This document shows positions 41,946 to 49,800 of a stretch of 64,000 nt of DNA, one piece after another. Source of the DNA: Azoarcus sp. (lineage in GTDB: Bacteria; Pseudomonadota; Gammaproteobacteria; Burkholderiales; Rhodocyclaceae). The stretch covers positions 1 through 64,000 of the forward strand of contig JAIRXQ010000060.1 in assembly GCA_031268195.1 (NCBI GenBank), written 5' to 3'. Position 1 is the first letter of the stretch; each line of letters opens with the position of its first letter. The notes beneath the pieces are model-generated. The model was given only the letters and a program-made list of their open reading frames with translations. It was not told the origin of the DNA and did no database searches. Made by a program: the position numbers and the translations under genes.

Positions 41946-42200
41946 AGTAAGTTATATGAACACCTCCCGTCTGTACGGCTTTGCGTGTCCCAGTCTAACC
42001 TTTCTGCGACCATACGCGTTGCCTGCGCAAGCTTTCAGTGATCGTCCTTTCAGCGAAAAGTTAATCCGATGATGTGCCGCGAGTCCTCAAGCCAGTCTCG
42101 CGCTCACATCCCCCTTCCAATCAAGGCGACCACCACATCGAGCGGTCGCCGCTGTCCAAAACTCTCATGAAAAGCAGGATAATTCCTTAAGAATTTCCTA
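41946..42200. other. GC-rich non-coding spacer inside the O-antigen operon
   Basis: 255 bp between wbpG and the hisF-like gene, more GC-rich than both neighbours. It contains one 7-bp stem (GGCGACC / GGTCGCC, about 42126-42151). No gene of convincing length. It may be a scar of recombination or a decayed gene. Confidence 0.4.
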
Positions 42201-42953
42201 TCAATCATCAAAGATGACATCCTGGGGATAGTTAATAAGTACTGCTCGATGTTTGCCGTAGAAAACAAACATGCTCCCGGCAGCAACCGCCGAAACACAA
42301 CCCTCTCGAATCGCTTGCATAAGATCTTCTACCTTTCCCGCACCACCGCATGCAACAACCGGCACTGAAACCTTCCGAGCAACGCTTTTAATCAGTGGTA
42401 TGTCATAGCCAGTCATTGTACCGTCTCGGTCAACACTGTTGAGAAAAATTTCTCCAACCCCCGCTTTCACCAGATTATAGATGTGTTCGTCCAAATCGAT
42501 CTTTGATTCCTGAGTTGCCGATTTGGTTACCACGCGATAACCGCCGAGGATGCCTTTTTTTACATCGATTCCACCGACAACAGCTTGACTCCCAAAAACA
42601 TCTGCTGCGGCGCGAATAACATCAGTCGATTCTACTGCTGCGGAATTGATGACCACTTTCTCTATTCCGGAACGGATTAACCGGCGTACCTGATCAAGTG
42701 TCCTGACACCCCCACCGTACGCCATAGGCATAAAAGCCTCGCCTGACATTTCCTCAACCAATTCATAGTTTGGTCCCCGGCACTTACGCGATGCATCAAT
42801 ATCAAGCACGACGATTTCATCGACTTCTTTATCGCTGAAGATGCGCATTGCGTTAACGGGATCGCCAATGTATATAGGGTCCTTAAATTTCCTTGTTTTG
42901 ACTAATCCGTTACCTCGTACCAAGAGGCAAGGGATAATACGCGCGCGATACAT
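42201..42953 (-). CDS. hisF2: HisF-like cyclase subunit of the amidotransferase
   Basis: A 250-aa TIM-barrel paralogue of imidazole-glycerol-phosphate synthase HisF, specialised for the polysaccharide locus. Motifs are RIIPCLLVRGNGLVKTRKF, VVLDIDASRK, MAYGGGVRTLD, VNSAAVES-like VINSAAVES, and LNSVDRDGTMTGYDI. The cyclisation-relevant aspartates of HisF are in VDRDGTMTGYD. It directly follows hisH2 with no gap. The genome's true hisF should be in a his operon elsewhere. Confidence 0.88.
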   Translation of the reverse strand: MYRARIIPCLLVRGNGLVKTRKFKDPIYIGDPVNAMRIFSDKEVDEIVVLDIDASRKCRGPNYELVEEMSGEAFMPMAYGGGVRTLDQVRRLIRSGIEKVVINSAAVESTDVIRAAADVFGSQAVVGGIDVKKGILGGYRVVTKSATQESKIDLDEHIYNLVKAGVGEIFLNSVDRDGTMTGYDIPLIKSVARKVSVPVVACGGAGKVEDLMQAIREGCVSAVAAGSMFVFYGKHRAVLINYPQDVIFDD

Positions 42954-43562
42954 TCACTCACCCTTTGCAAAAGCAGCAAGAAGAAATTTACCAAACCTAT
43001 GGCTCTTTTCAGGATGAAATTGCACACCCACAATATTCATTTTCGACACTGCCGCAGAAAACTCGATACCGTAATCACTAAATAAAAGTATATCACTCTC
43101 GTCGACTGGGTCCATATAATAACTGTGCACAAAATAAAATCGAGATTTAGGTTCAATATACTGAGTAATATAATGGTGTTTTGCAGATCGAACCTCATTC
43201 CAGCCCATACAAGGTATACGCAAACCTTGCATATCGGGGAAACGGCGAACTTTCATATTCAACCATCCTAATCCTGCCTCAGTACCTTCCTCGCTTCCTT
43301 TACCTAACATTTGTGCTCCAACACAAATCCCGAGTAATGGAACTCCTTGTTCAAGCACTTTGTGCTCGATAACAGGAACAAGACCACTATTTCGCAAATT
43401 TTTCACACAAGCGTCAAAAGAGCCATTGCCTGGCAGAATTATTCGGTCTGCACGGTCAATCTCATCAGGCAAATTTGTAATGATGCATGGCACATTTAAC
43501 CGACGCAACATGTTAGCCACTGCTGCAATGTTGCCAATATCGTAGTCGATGATAGCAATCAC
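42954..43562 (-). CDS. hisH2: HisH-like glutaminase subunit of the amidotransferase
   Basis: A class I glutaminase of about 202 aa. The catalytic Cys is in LGICVGAQML and the His/Glu pair in VGVQFHPEKSH. The start IAIIDYDIGN corresponds to the HisH family start; GTG at 43562 overlaps the flippase stop by four bases (GTGA), so it was preferred over a TTG 18 bases upstream. It supplies ammonia to WbpG via HisF2. It belongs to the AT-rich core of the cluster. Confidence 0.88.
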   Translation of the reverse strand: MIAIIDYDIGNIAAVANMLRRLNVPCIITNLPDEIDRADRIILPGNGSFDACVKNLRNSGLVPVIEHKVLEQGVPLLGICVGAQMLGKGSEEGTEAGLGWLNMKVRRFPDMQGLRIPCMGWNEVRSAKHHYITQYIEPKSRFYFVHSYYMDPVDESDILLFSDYGIEFSAAVSKMNIVGVQFHPEKSHRFGKFLLAAFAKGE

Positions 43563-44791
43563 CTTCTTTGCCCCAAGCAAAATCGATATGTCAATATTAG
43601 CATAACTATATAAAGTAAACTATAACCAAAGCTATAAGACTGTAATGCGATATCGTAAGACCGTGGAATAGTAAGACAAGCTAAGGTCATGGCAAATAAA
43701 GCAATTTGCCATATCAAGTCAATGTGTTGCATGCCAACAATGTAAACTATATAACTAAGCGGACTAGCAATGAATCTTAAAGCAAACAATGGCAATAGCC
43801 AAATCGCAATAGTACCAACATCCCGCCAATCTTCTCCTAAAATTAATATGAAAAATTCCTCACCAACAAAATACATCACCGTACAGAAAACCAAGGAACC
43901 TAGTGTCAAGACTTTGAGAGTTCTCAAATAATCAATACGGCATTCACCGCGTTCTTTGAAACTCGTTGCGGCCTGTCGCTTGAAAACATCAAGCACAGAT
44001 TTGCCAAGCAATCCGAGAGGGGCACCCAACATCCGCATCGCCATTGCCAACAACCCAGAAATTTCAGTTCCGAAACGACCGGCAACAACAAGAACTGGTA
44101 ATTGAGCTGCCGCTGTGTTAATAGTATCAGCAGGCAAAGACCACAAGGGAAAGCGGTAATGAGATCGCCAAAAACGAAAAATCGCGTTTGGGTCCAACAT
44201 TCCGTAAAACGATCCGGGCGGCATCAAACGAATCGCTACGGTAAGTGCGACAATCTCACCAAAGAAAAACCCACTACCAAGTACTACGGCAGAACCATCA
44301 AAAAAACCAAAACCGATTTGGAAAAAGGTTATTGTTGAGGACTCGACGATTCGTATTGCCGAAAGCACCCTATAACGTCCTTCTGCAGCAGCCCACGACT
44401 GCCATGTCTGTGAAACAGCGACTACCAACGCAGTTGGAATTAATAAAACTATTAATATGGTAGGAACCTTAACGATAATATTCGGAACGGTCACCACGAC
44501 AAGAACAAGGATAAATGCAGCAGAAACAGCGGCCATCATTGCCGTAACCAATGTTCCAATAAAAGCAGCCCGGCGGGGTTCGCAATCGGGCTCGATAGCA
44601 AGCGCTGTTTCAAATCTTCCTGTCAATACAATAGCAAGAAAAAGAACAAACCCCTGCCATGCCGCAAACACCCCAAACTCCGCTGGTGCATACTGGCGCG
44701 CAATGATCAATGAGCCGAGGATAGGCAATGTTTGTGCCAACGCCGTACCAGACAACACTAAAGCTACATTTTTCCAGAAAATACTCATCAT
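43559..44791 (-). CDS. wzx: Wzx-type O-antigen flippase
   Basis: An integral membrane protein of about 410 aa with 10-12 hydrophobic helices across its length, of the polysaccharide-transporter (MATE-like) superfamily. The N-terminus reads FWKNVALVLSGTALAQTLPIL, then LIIARQYAPAEFGVFAAWQG, the classic flippase start. It translocates undecaprenyl-linked repeat units to the periplasm. Two adjacent ATGs (44791, 44788) are candidate starts; an upstream TTG is possible. It is in the most AT-rich part of the operon. No Wzy-like polymerase is present beside it. Confidence 0.85.
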   Translation of the reverse strand: MMSIFWKNVALVLSGTALAQTLPILGSLIIARQYAPAEFGVFAAWQGFVLFLAIVLTGRFETALAIEPDCEPRRAAFIGTLVTAMMAAVSAAFILVLVVVTVPNIIVKVPTILIVLLIPTALVVAVSQTWQSWAAAEGRYRVLSAIRIVESSTITFFQIGFGFFDGSAVVLGSGFFFGEIVALTVAIRLMPPGSFYGMLDPNAIFRFWRSHYRFPLWSLPADTINTAAAQLPVLVVAGRFGTEISGLLAMAMRMLGAPLGLLGKSVLDVFKRQAATSFKERGECRIDYLRTLKVLTLGSLVFCTVMYFVGEEFFILILGEDWRDVGTIAIWLLPLFALRFIASPLSYIVYIVGMQHIDLIWQIALFAMTLACLTIPRSYDIALQSYSFGYSLLYIVMLILTYRFCLGQRR

Positions 44792-44854
44792 AAATAGATT
44801 ATAATTTCGAAATAGTTTCAAACATAATCATTACATCTCTCTGTGGAAACTTTT

Positions 44855-46830
44855 TTAATTCAATATTGTTTTGAACATGGGTACTAGGAAACCGTTCCCA
44901 TATTCGCTTAAATGGTCGCTGTCGTAATAAATAGACCTACCATTTATGATCGCATGACAGATTTTTTCATTACAAAGATAAGGTACGGGATCAAGCACTC
45001 CGACCCCGCATAACCTATGAGCTTCGTCCTGTGCTTGTTTTACAATTCTATGCCTGTTTTCATATTCATTCCTTCCAATTGAAATATCTTCAAAAACCTC
45101 TCCAAAGAGAACGCGCCTTGCAGCATATTTGGGCACATTTACTTGCATTTCTGGAATTGGTCTTATCAGAAAGGTGGTGCGAATTTTCGCAAAATTACAA
45201 GCCATGTCTATCATGTTCGCAACGAATTTTTTCTGAAACTCCTTCGTTGTAAATTCAATTTCGGAATCGAAATATACCGTCGGTCGACCAAAATTTATTT
45301 CATTTGATACATTAGATCCAAAAATGTAATAACTTGTTCGATTGGCTATAAACACTGGCACAGACGAAGGTTCTGTCGATATTTCCCTTAAAACGGATTG
45401 ATTGAATTCTGCACACTTCAAATTCGGCAACCCTTTCATTTTAACTCCGGTAACTGTGGGACAGGAAGTGTATGTAAAAGACACTACACCTGCACTGGGA
45501 TCAGCAAGCGCCTTCTGGAGAGCGGACACCAATGACATTGCATGGCTATCGCCAACAATGATTGCCTTTATATTTTTACCCCCGTGTATGCAGCGTATAA
45601 CCGCCTCTCCCTCAACTCCATGGCATTCTTTCTGGCGAGGGTTAACATTTTCCGCTTCAGACGCTTTATCTAATACTTCTGCGCCAAAACGACTTGGTAT
45701 ACCTTTTTTATGTCTGATTTCACGCGCGGGTACGGCAATACTCATCCCGGCAATCGCAAGAACCACGAACGCCGGGAGGGGCTTCAAACGTGACAGCCAG
45801 CGTCGTGTGTATTGTTCAACCAAAAGATAAGAAGCGCATCCCAGTCCTAGCGCGACGACCATGCCGATAATTAGAAATCTAGGATCGTCTCGCAAGGCAA
45901 AATAGCTAAGCAAAACAACCACAGGCCAGTGCCAAAGGTAAATGGAATAGGAAGCGTTGCCTATGACCTGGAATGCTTTCGGGCGCGTCCAAATCGAATC
46001 CTGTCGCGCCGCAAGGAGAATGCACATTCCCCCCAATACAGGCACCAAGGCACGCCAGCCAGGCCACGGAGTTTGCGCATCGAACCCCAATATCGCGGAG
46101 AAAATCAACAAAAACCCGCCTGCCTCGATGAATCGCCCTCTCGTCTCTCGTCTCTCGTCTCTCGTCTCTCTTCTCTCGTCCCCTCGCAGCGGGTTGCCGG
46201 GGTCGCCAAAAACACAATCGCGCCTGCCAGCAATTCCCACACACGGGTATGCAGCAGATAAAAGGCTGCCGTCGGGTATTTTTGCGTGACGAACACAGAC
46301 ATGATCAGTGAGACCAAGAACATGCCCACAATGACGAGTCGGATGGAGGACAGACCGAAGATCCGTCGTGCAAGCAACAATATCAACGGATAGAGAAGGT
46401 AAAATTGCCATTCCACGGACAACGACCATGTGTGCAGTAGCCATTTCTCGTGCGATGCGACGTCGAAATAACCAGCTTCTTTCCAAAAGGTGACGTTGGA
46501 GCGGAAAGTAAGGGCTGCTACGGAATGCTTCGCCAGCCTTCTGTAATCCTCCGGCAATACGAGGAACCAGCCCAGACATAATAACACGACGCATAAAAAC
46601 AACAGAGCGGGAACGATCCGGCGTGCACGGCCATAGTAGAAATTCAGCAACCACCCTTTTCCATTTTCCATTCCTTGCAAAATGATTCGGGTCATCAAAT
46701 ACCCTGAAATCACGAAGAATACGTCGACGCCGACGAATCCGCCTTTGAAAAAGGGAATTTGAAAATGGTAGAGTATGACTGCGAGCACTGCGTAGGCTCG
46801 CAGGCCATTGACGTCTTTTCGGAATTCCAA
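44855..46830 (-). pseudogene. OafA/YrhL-type acyltransferase with SGNH domain, frameshifted at a 7-bp repeat (phase OFF)
   Basis: Two adjacent reading frames encode one protein. The first (46830 to 46105) holds the acyltransferase-3 start: KDVNGLRAYAVLAVILYHF, FVGVDVFFVISGYLMTRII, then WSLSVEWQFYLLYPL and LLHTRVWELLAGAIVFLA. It then runs into a charged ERRETRDERRE tract and stops. The second frame picks up at the same tract: RGRFIEAGGFLLIFSAIL, GNASYSIYLWHWPVVV, more TM helices, and a C-terminal SGNH esterase-like domain (VGDSHAMSL; DSDHLSEYG). The present length, 1976 bp, is not divisible by three. Gain of one 7-bp unit gives 1983 bp, about 660 codons. Predicted role: O-acetylation of the O-antigen. 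It could also be a fixed mutation or a sequencing error. Confidence 0.85.
46137..46178. repeat. Tandem heptanucleotide repeat (TCTCTCG)n in acyltransferase gene
   Basis: Six consecutive 7-bp units on the plus strand: CCTCTCG, TCTCTCG three times, TCTCTCT, TCTCTCG. On the coding strand these read as CGAGAGA-type units (ERRETRD codons). Three perfect units at 46144-46164 are flanked by units with single mismatches. Seven is not a multiple of three, so copy-number change shifts the downstream frame. The frame break in the acyltransferase lies exactly here. Confidence 0.9.
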
Positions 46831-46841
46831 ACTATTTGGGC

Positions 46842-47921
46842 CTATGAGGTCAGGACTTCGACGATTTGCCCCTGCTCCCGCGCCGAGAGCCGCGCATGCA
46901 TCGGCAGACTCATCACCTGCTTCGCGATGCCGCTCGCGACGGGGGTGCCCCCGAGTGAAATATCTTTGTATACCGGTTGTTCATTCAGCGGCACCGGATA
47001 ATGCACGGCAGTGGGAATGCCCGCCGCTTTCAGCTTTTCCTGCACGGCGGGGCGGTCTTCGACGCAAACTGTGTACTGCGCGAAGACGCTGCTGCGGTCG
47101 GCGCGCTGCTGAACGCGGGTGATGCCCTTTTCGTCCATGAGGCGGTTGTAGCGTGCGCCGATGGCGATGCGTTGCTCGACTTCCCATGCGAATTGTTCGA
47201 GCTTCGCCAACACGATGGCACACTGGAGCGTGTCCATGCGGCCGCCAACGCCGATGCGGGTGTGAACGTAGCGTTTGCTTTGACCGTGAAGGCGAATTTC
47301 GCGGCACACTTGGGCAAACGCGTCGCTGCTGGTGAAGATGGCGCCGCCGTCGCCGTAGCAGCCGAGCGGTTTGCTGGGGAAGAAGCTGGTACAGCCGAGG
47401 GTGGAGAGGTTGCAGCTTTTGTGGCCTTTGTATTCCGCCCCGAAGCTCTGCGCGCCGTCCTCGAGGACCGGGAGGCCATGTTTGGCAGCGATGGCGTTGA
47501 TTTCGTCCATGTCCGCAGGCTGACCATAGAGGCTGACCGGGATGATGGCGCGGGTGCGGGGTGTGATGGCGGCTTCGATCTGGCTCACATCGATGTTGCA
47601 GGTGTCCGGCTCGATGTCGACGAAAACCGGCGTGGCTCCCAGCAAGACGATGACTTCGGCGGTGGCGACGAAGGTGAAAGGCGTCGTGATGACTTCGTCA
47701 CCGGGCTTCAGCCCTAAAGCGAGCAGCGAAATGAGCAGCGCTTCGGTGCCGGAAGCGACAGTGATGCAATGCCGCGCGCCGGTGTATTCAGCGAGCTTTT
47801 GCTCCAGCTCGGCGACTTCCGGGCCCATGATGTATTGGCCGTGCTCGAGCACTTGCCCGATGCGCGCGTCGATGGACGCCTTGAGTTCGCGGTACTGCGC
47901 TTTCAGGTCGATGAATTGCAT
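46842..47921 (-). CDS. wbpE: UDP-3-keto-sugar aminotransferase (WbpE-like)
   Basis: A DegT/DnrJ-family PLP enzyme of about 359 aa that transaminates UDP-3-keto-GlcNAcA to UDP-GlcNAc3NA. It starts MQFIDLKAQYRELKASID, and IGQVLEHGQYIMGPEVAELE is the WbpE/WlbC start. The PLP lysine is in TSFFPSKPLGCYGDGGAIFT. HTRIGVGGRMDTLQCAIV-like and VHYPVPLNEQPVYK close the domain. An in-frame N-terminal extension to 48029 overlaps wbpD and was rejected. It lies ten bases after wbpD. Confidence 0.9.
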   Translation of the reverse strand: MQFIDLKAQYRELKASIDARIGQVLEHGQYIMGPEVAELEQKLAEYTGARHCITVASGTEALLISLLALGLKPGDEVITTPFTFVATAEVIVLLGATPVFVDIEPDTCNIDVSQIEAAITPRTRAIIPVSLYGQPADMDEINAIAAKHGLPVLEDGAQSFGAEYKGHKSCNLSTLGCTSFFPSKPLGCYGDGGAIFTSSDAFAQVCREIRLHGQSKRYVHTRIGVGGRMDTLQCAIVLAKLEQFAWEVEQRIAIGARYNRLMDEKGITRVQQRADRSSVFAQYTVCVEDRPAVQEKLKAAGIPTAVHYPVPLNEQPVYKDISLGGTPVASGIAKQVMSLPMHARLSAREQGQIVEVLTS

Positions 47922-47931
47922 ATGTGTACTT

Positions 47932-48510
47932 TCAGGAGAGACAACGACATTCAGCCAGTGTGGTTTCGTAGTGTGTACCGCAGGCGGCGCAAGTTTGCTC
48001 GCCGGTGACCTCGGAGAGGCGCTCCCCACACTGGCACATCCAACCCGCTCGACGTGCGGGCACGCCCAGCATCATGGCGTAGGGGGGGACGTTGTCCACG
48101 ACGACCGCACCTGCGCCGATGAAGGCGTATTCGCCGATGGTGTGGCCACAGACGACGGTGGCATTCGCGCCGATGGTCGCACCGCACTTTACGATCGTGC
48201 GCCGGTATTCGTGTTTGCGAGAAACGTGGCTGCGGGGATTCAGCACGTTTGTAAAAACCATACTCGGGCCACAGAAAACATCATTTTCCAGCGTAACCGC
48301 GTCGTAGATGGAGACGTTGTTTTGCACCTTGACGTTGTTACCGATCTCTACGTCGTTGCCGACGAAAACGTTCTGCCCAAGGGAACATCCTTTGCCGATG
48401 CGCGCGCCACCGCAGATGTGCGCCCAATGCCAGATGCGCGTGCCCGCGCCGATCTGCGCACCCTCGTCGACGATGGCCGTTTCATGCACCACGACATCAC
48501 GCCCATTCAT
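47932..48510 (-). CDS. wbpD: UDP-3-amino-sugar N-acetyltransferase (WbpD-like)
   Basis: A left-handed beta-helix acetyltransferase of about 192 aa that acetylates the 3-amino group of UDP-GlcNAc3NA. Hexapeptide repeats run from [18 protein letters not shown] through [17 protein letters not shown] to [17 protein letters not shown]. The C-terminal Cys-rich piece (CQCGERL...CAACG) is a likely zinc-ribbon extension. The start was chosen at 48510; a 13-residue extension overlaps the wbpB end. It lies one base after wbpB. Confidence 0.9.
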   Translation of the reverse strand: MNGRDVVVHETAIVDEGAQIGAGTRIWHWAHICGGARIGKGCSLGQNVFVGNDVEIGNNVKVQNNVSIYDAVTLENDVFCGPSMVFTNVLNPRSHVSRKHEYRRTIVKCGATIGANATVVCGHTIGEYAFIGAGAVVVDNVPPYAMMLGVPARRAGWMCQCGERLSEVTGEQTCAACGTHYETTLAECRCLS

Positions 48511-48511
48511 C

Positions 48512-49570
48512 TCAATACGCAAGCGGCAGCGACACGGTGCGTCCGTCACGAGCGGACATATAGGCGGCGATGAGGATTTCCAGCGACTTCAGGCCCTCCC
48601 GCCCATCCGTTTCCGGCTCGGCTTCGCCACGCAGGACGTCGACCACGTTCCTGTAGTAGAGCGGGTGCCCGAAGCCATAGACGGAAGTCGTTTCGTAATT
48701 CGCGGTCTTCACTTGCGTGTCGTAATCGCGTTCATCGGCGAATTCCCAATGCTGGATTTCGTTGACCGCCATGCCACCCACGCGAACCGTGCCCTTCTCG
48801 CCCAGAATGGTGATGCTGCCTTCGAGATTCTTGGGATAGGTCAGCATGGTGACACTCATGGAACCGAGCGCGCCGCTGCGCCAGCGGATGTTGAGCACAC
48901 CGCTGTCTTCCACTTCGATGTCGCGCGCAAGCGTACCCGTCATGGCTTGTATGCTTTCCACCGGGCCAATGAGCCAGTCGATCAAATCCACGTAGTGACT
49001 GGCCTGATTCATGAACGCGCCGCCATCCAGCTCCCAGGTGCCGCGCCATTTCGAGGAATCGTAGTAATCCTGCGGACGCGTCCAGAACACGTTGAGTTGA
49101 ACCATGTAGATGCGGCCAAAACGCTTTTCCCGAACGGCGCGCTTGAGCAATTGCAGCGTGGAATTGCAGCGGTTCTGCTTGACGACGAAAAGGCGCATTC
49201 CTTCTTCGTCGAACGCCCTGACCATGCGCAGCCCGTCATTCCAGCGCGTCGCCATCGGCTTTTCCGTGACCACATGCACCTTGTTGCGCGCGGCGAGAAT
49301 CGCTTGTTCGGGGTGCAGGCCGCTGGGCGTACAGAGGGCGAGCACATCCAGCCGCTCTTTTTGCAGCATCTCCTCCAGATCCCGATACGCCGGGACGTTG
49401 AACTGCCCAGCGTGGGCCGCGAGCACTTCGGGATCGATGTCGCAGAGGGCAGTCAGGTCGATGTTGTCGGCATGTTTTTCGATGGAAATGAAATGATTCC
49501 TCGAAATACGCCCGCATCCCACGACGGCCATACGAATCTTGCGGCCGGTGATCGCCTGGTAATGTCGCAT
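48512..49570 (-). CDS. wbpB: UDP-N-acetylglucosaminuronate 3-dehydrogenase (WbpB-like, Gfo/Idh/MocA)
   Basis: An oxidoreductase of about 352 aa with an N-terminal NAD-binding Rossmann fold ([16 protein letters not shown]) and the family motif EKPMAT ([13 protein letters not shown]) around residue 110. The C-terminal domain has [29 protein letters not shown]. It oxidises UDP-GlcNAcA at C3. It is the first gene of the O-antigen operon, 22 bases downstream of an exact ops element. Its normal substrate needs WbpA (UDP-GlcNAc 6-dehydrogenase), which is not in this window. Confidence 0.9.
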   Translation of the reverse strand: MRHYQAITGRKIRMAVVGCGRISRNHFISIEKHADNIDLTALCDIDPEVLAAHAGQFNVPAYRDLEEMLQKERLDVLALCTPSGLHPEQAILAARNKVHVVTEKPMATRWNDGLRMVRAFDEEGMRLFVVKQNRCNSTLQLLKRAVREKRFGRIYMVQLNVFWTRPQDYYDSSKWRGTWELDGGAFMNQASHYVDLIDWLIGPVESIQAMTGTLARDIEVEDSGVLNIRWRSGALGSMSVTMLTYPKNLEGSITILGEKGTVRVGGMAVNEIQHWEFADERDYDTQVKTANYETTSVYGFGHPLYYRNVVDVLRGEAEPETDGREGLKSLEILIAAYMSARDGRTVSLPLAY

Positions 49571-49592
49571 GATTGTTTCGATCCTTTTCAGA

Positions 49593-49604
49593 CACGCTAC
49601 CGCC
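49593..49604 (-). promoter_or_regulatory. ops element (RfaH recruitment site) in O-antigen leader
   Basis: The minus strand reads GGCGGTAGCGTG at 49604-49593. This matches in full the 12-base ops element at the 3' end of the JUMPstart sequence known from enterobacterial O-antigen, LPS-core and capsule operons. It lies in the transcribed leader, 22 bases before the wbpB start and about 20 bases after a candidate transcription start. RfaH or a relative would load here to suppress termination in the long operon. No rfaH gene is in the window. Confidence 0.75.
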
Positions 49605-49630
49605 ATGCCGTTTCACGATCGGCAGACGCG

Positions 49631-49659
49631 AGAGTAGATACCAAAGAGATGTCCTGCAA
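49631..49659 (-). promoter_or_regulatory. Candidate promoter of the O-antigen operon
   Basis: On the minus strand TTGCAG (49659-49654) and TACTCT (49636-49631) are 17 bp apart. The predicted start point is near 49624, about 55 bases before the wbpB ATG, so that the ops element is within the leader RNA. Pattern-based prediction; the -10 is weak. Confidence 0.4.
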
Positions 49660-49690
49660 AACCAAAACACGGCCTGAAGCCGTGTTTTGG
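49658..49690 (-). terminator. Terminator downstream of the activase gene
   Basis: CCAAAACACGGC and GCCGTGTTTTGG form a perfect 12-bp stem (49662-49673 / 49679-49690) around CTGAA. Four Ts follow on the minus strand. It separates the 4.3-kb activase gene from the O-antigen promoter, whose -35 it nearly touches. A second, weaker hairpin lies at 49721-49734. Confidence 0.75.
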
Positions 49691-49800
49691 TAAGTGAGGC
49701 GTCATTCTGCCACACAGAAAGGGCTTTTCAGCCCGTTTTGCATGACCCGGCACACAAAATATTCATTGCCGCTCGCTCGACAGGAGCCGCGACCACCGTC

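Noticed and set aside
49721-49734. A second hairpin downstream of the activase gene as a strong terminator
   Set aside because: The stem is only five base pairs and the T-run is on the plus strand, where no gene ends.
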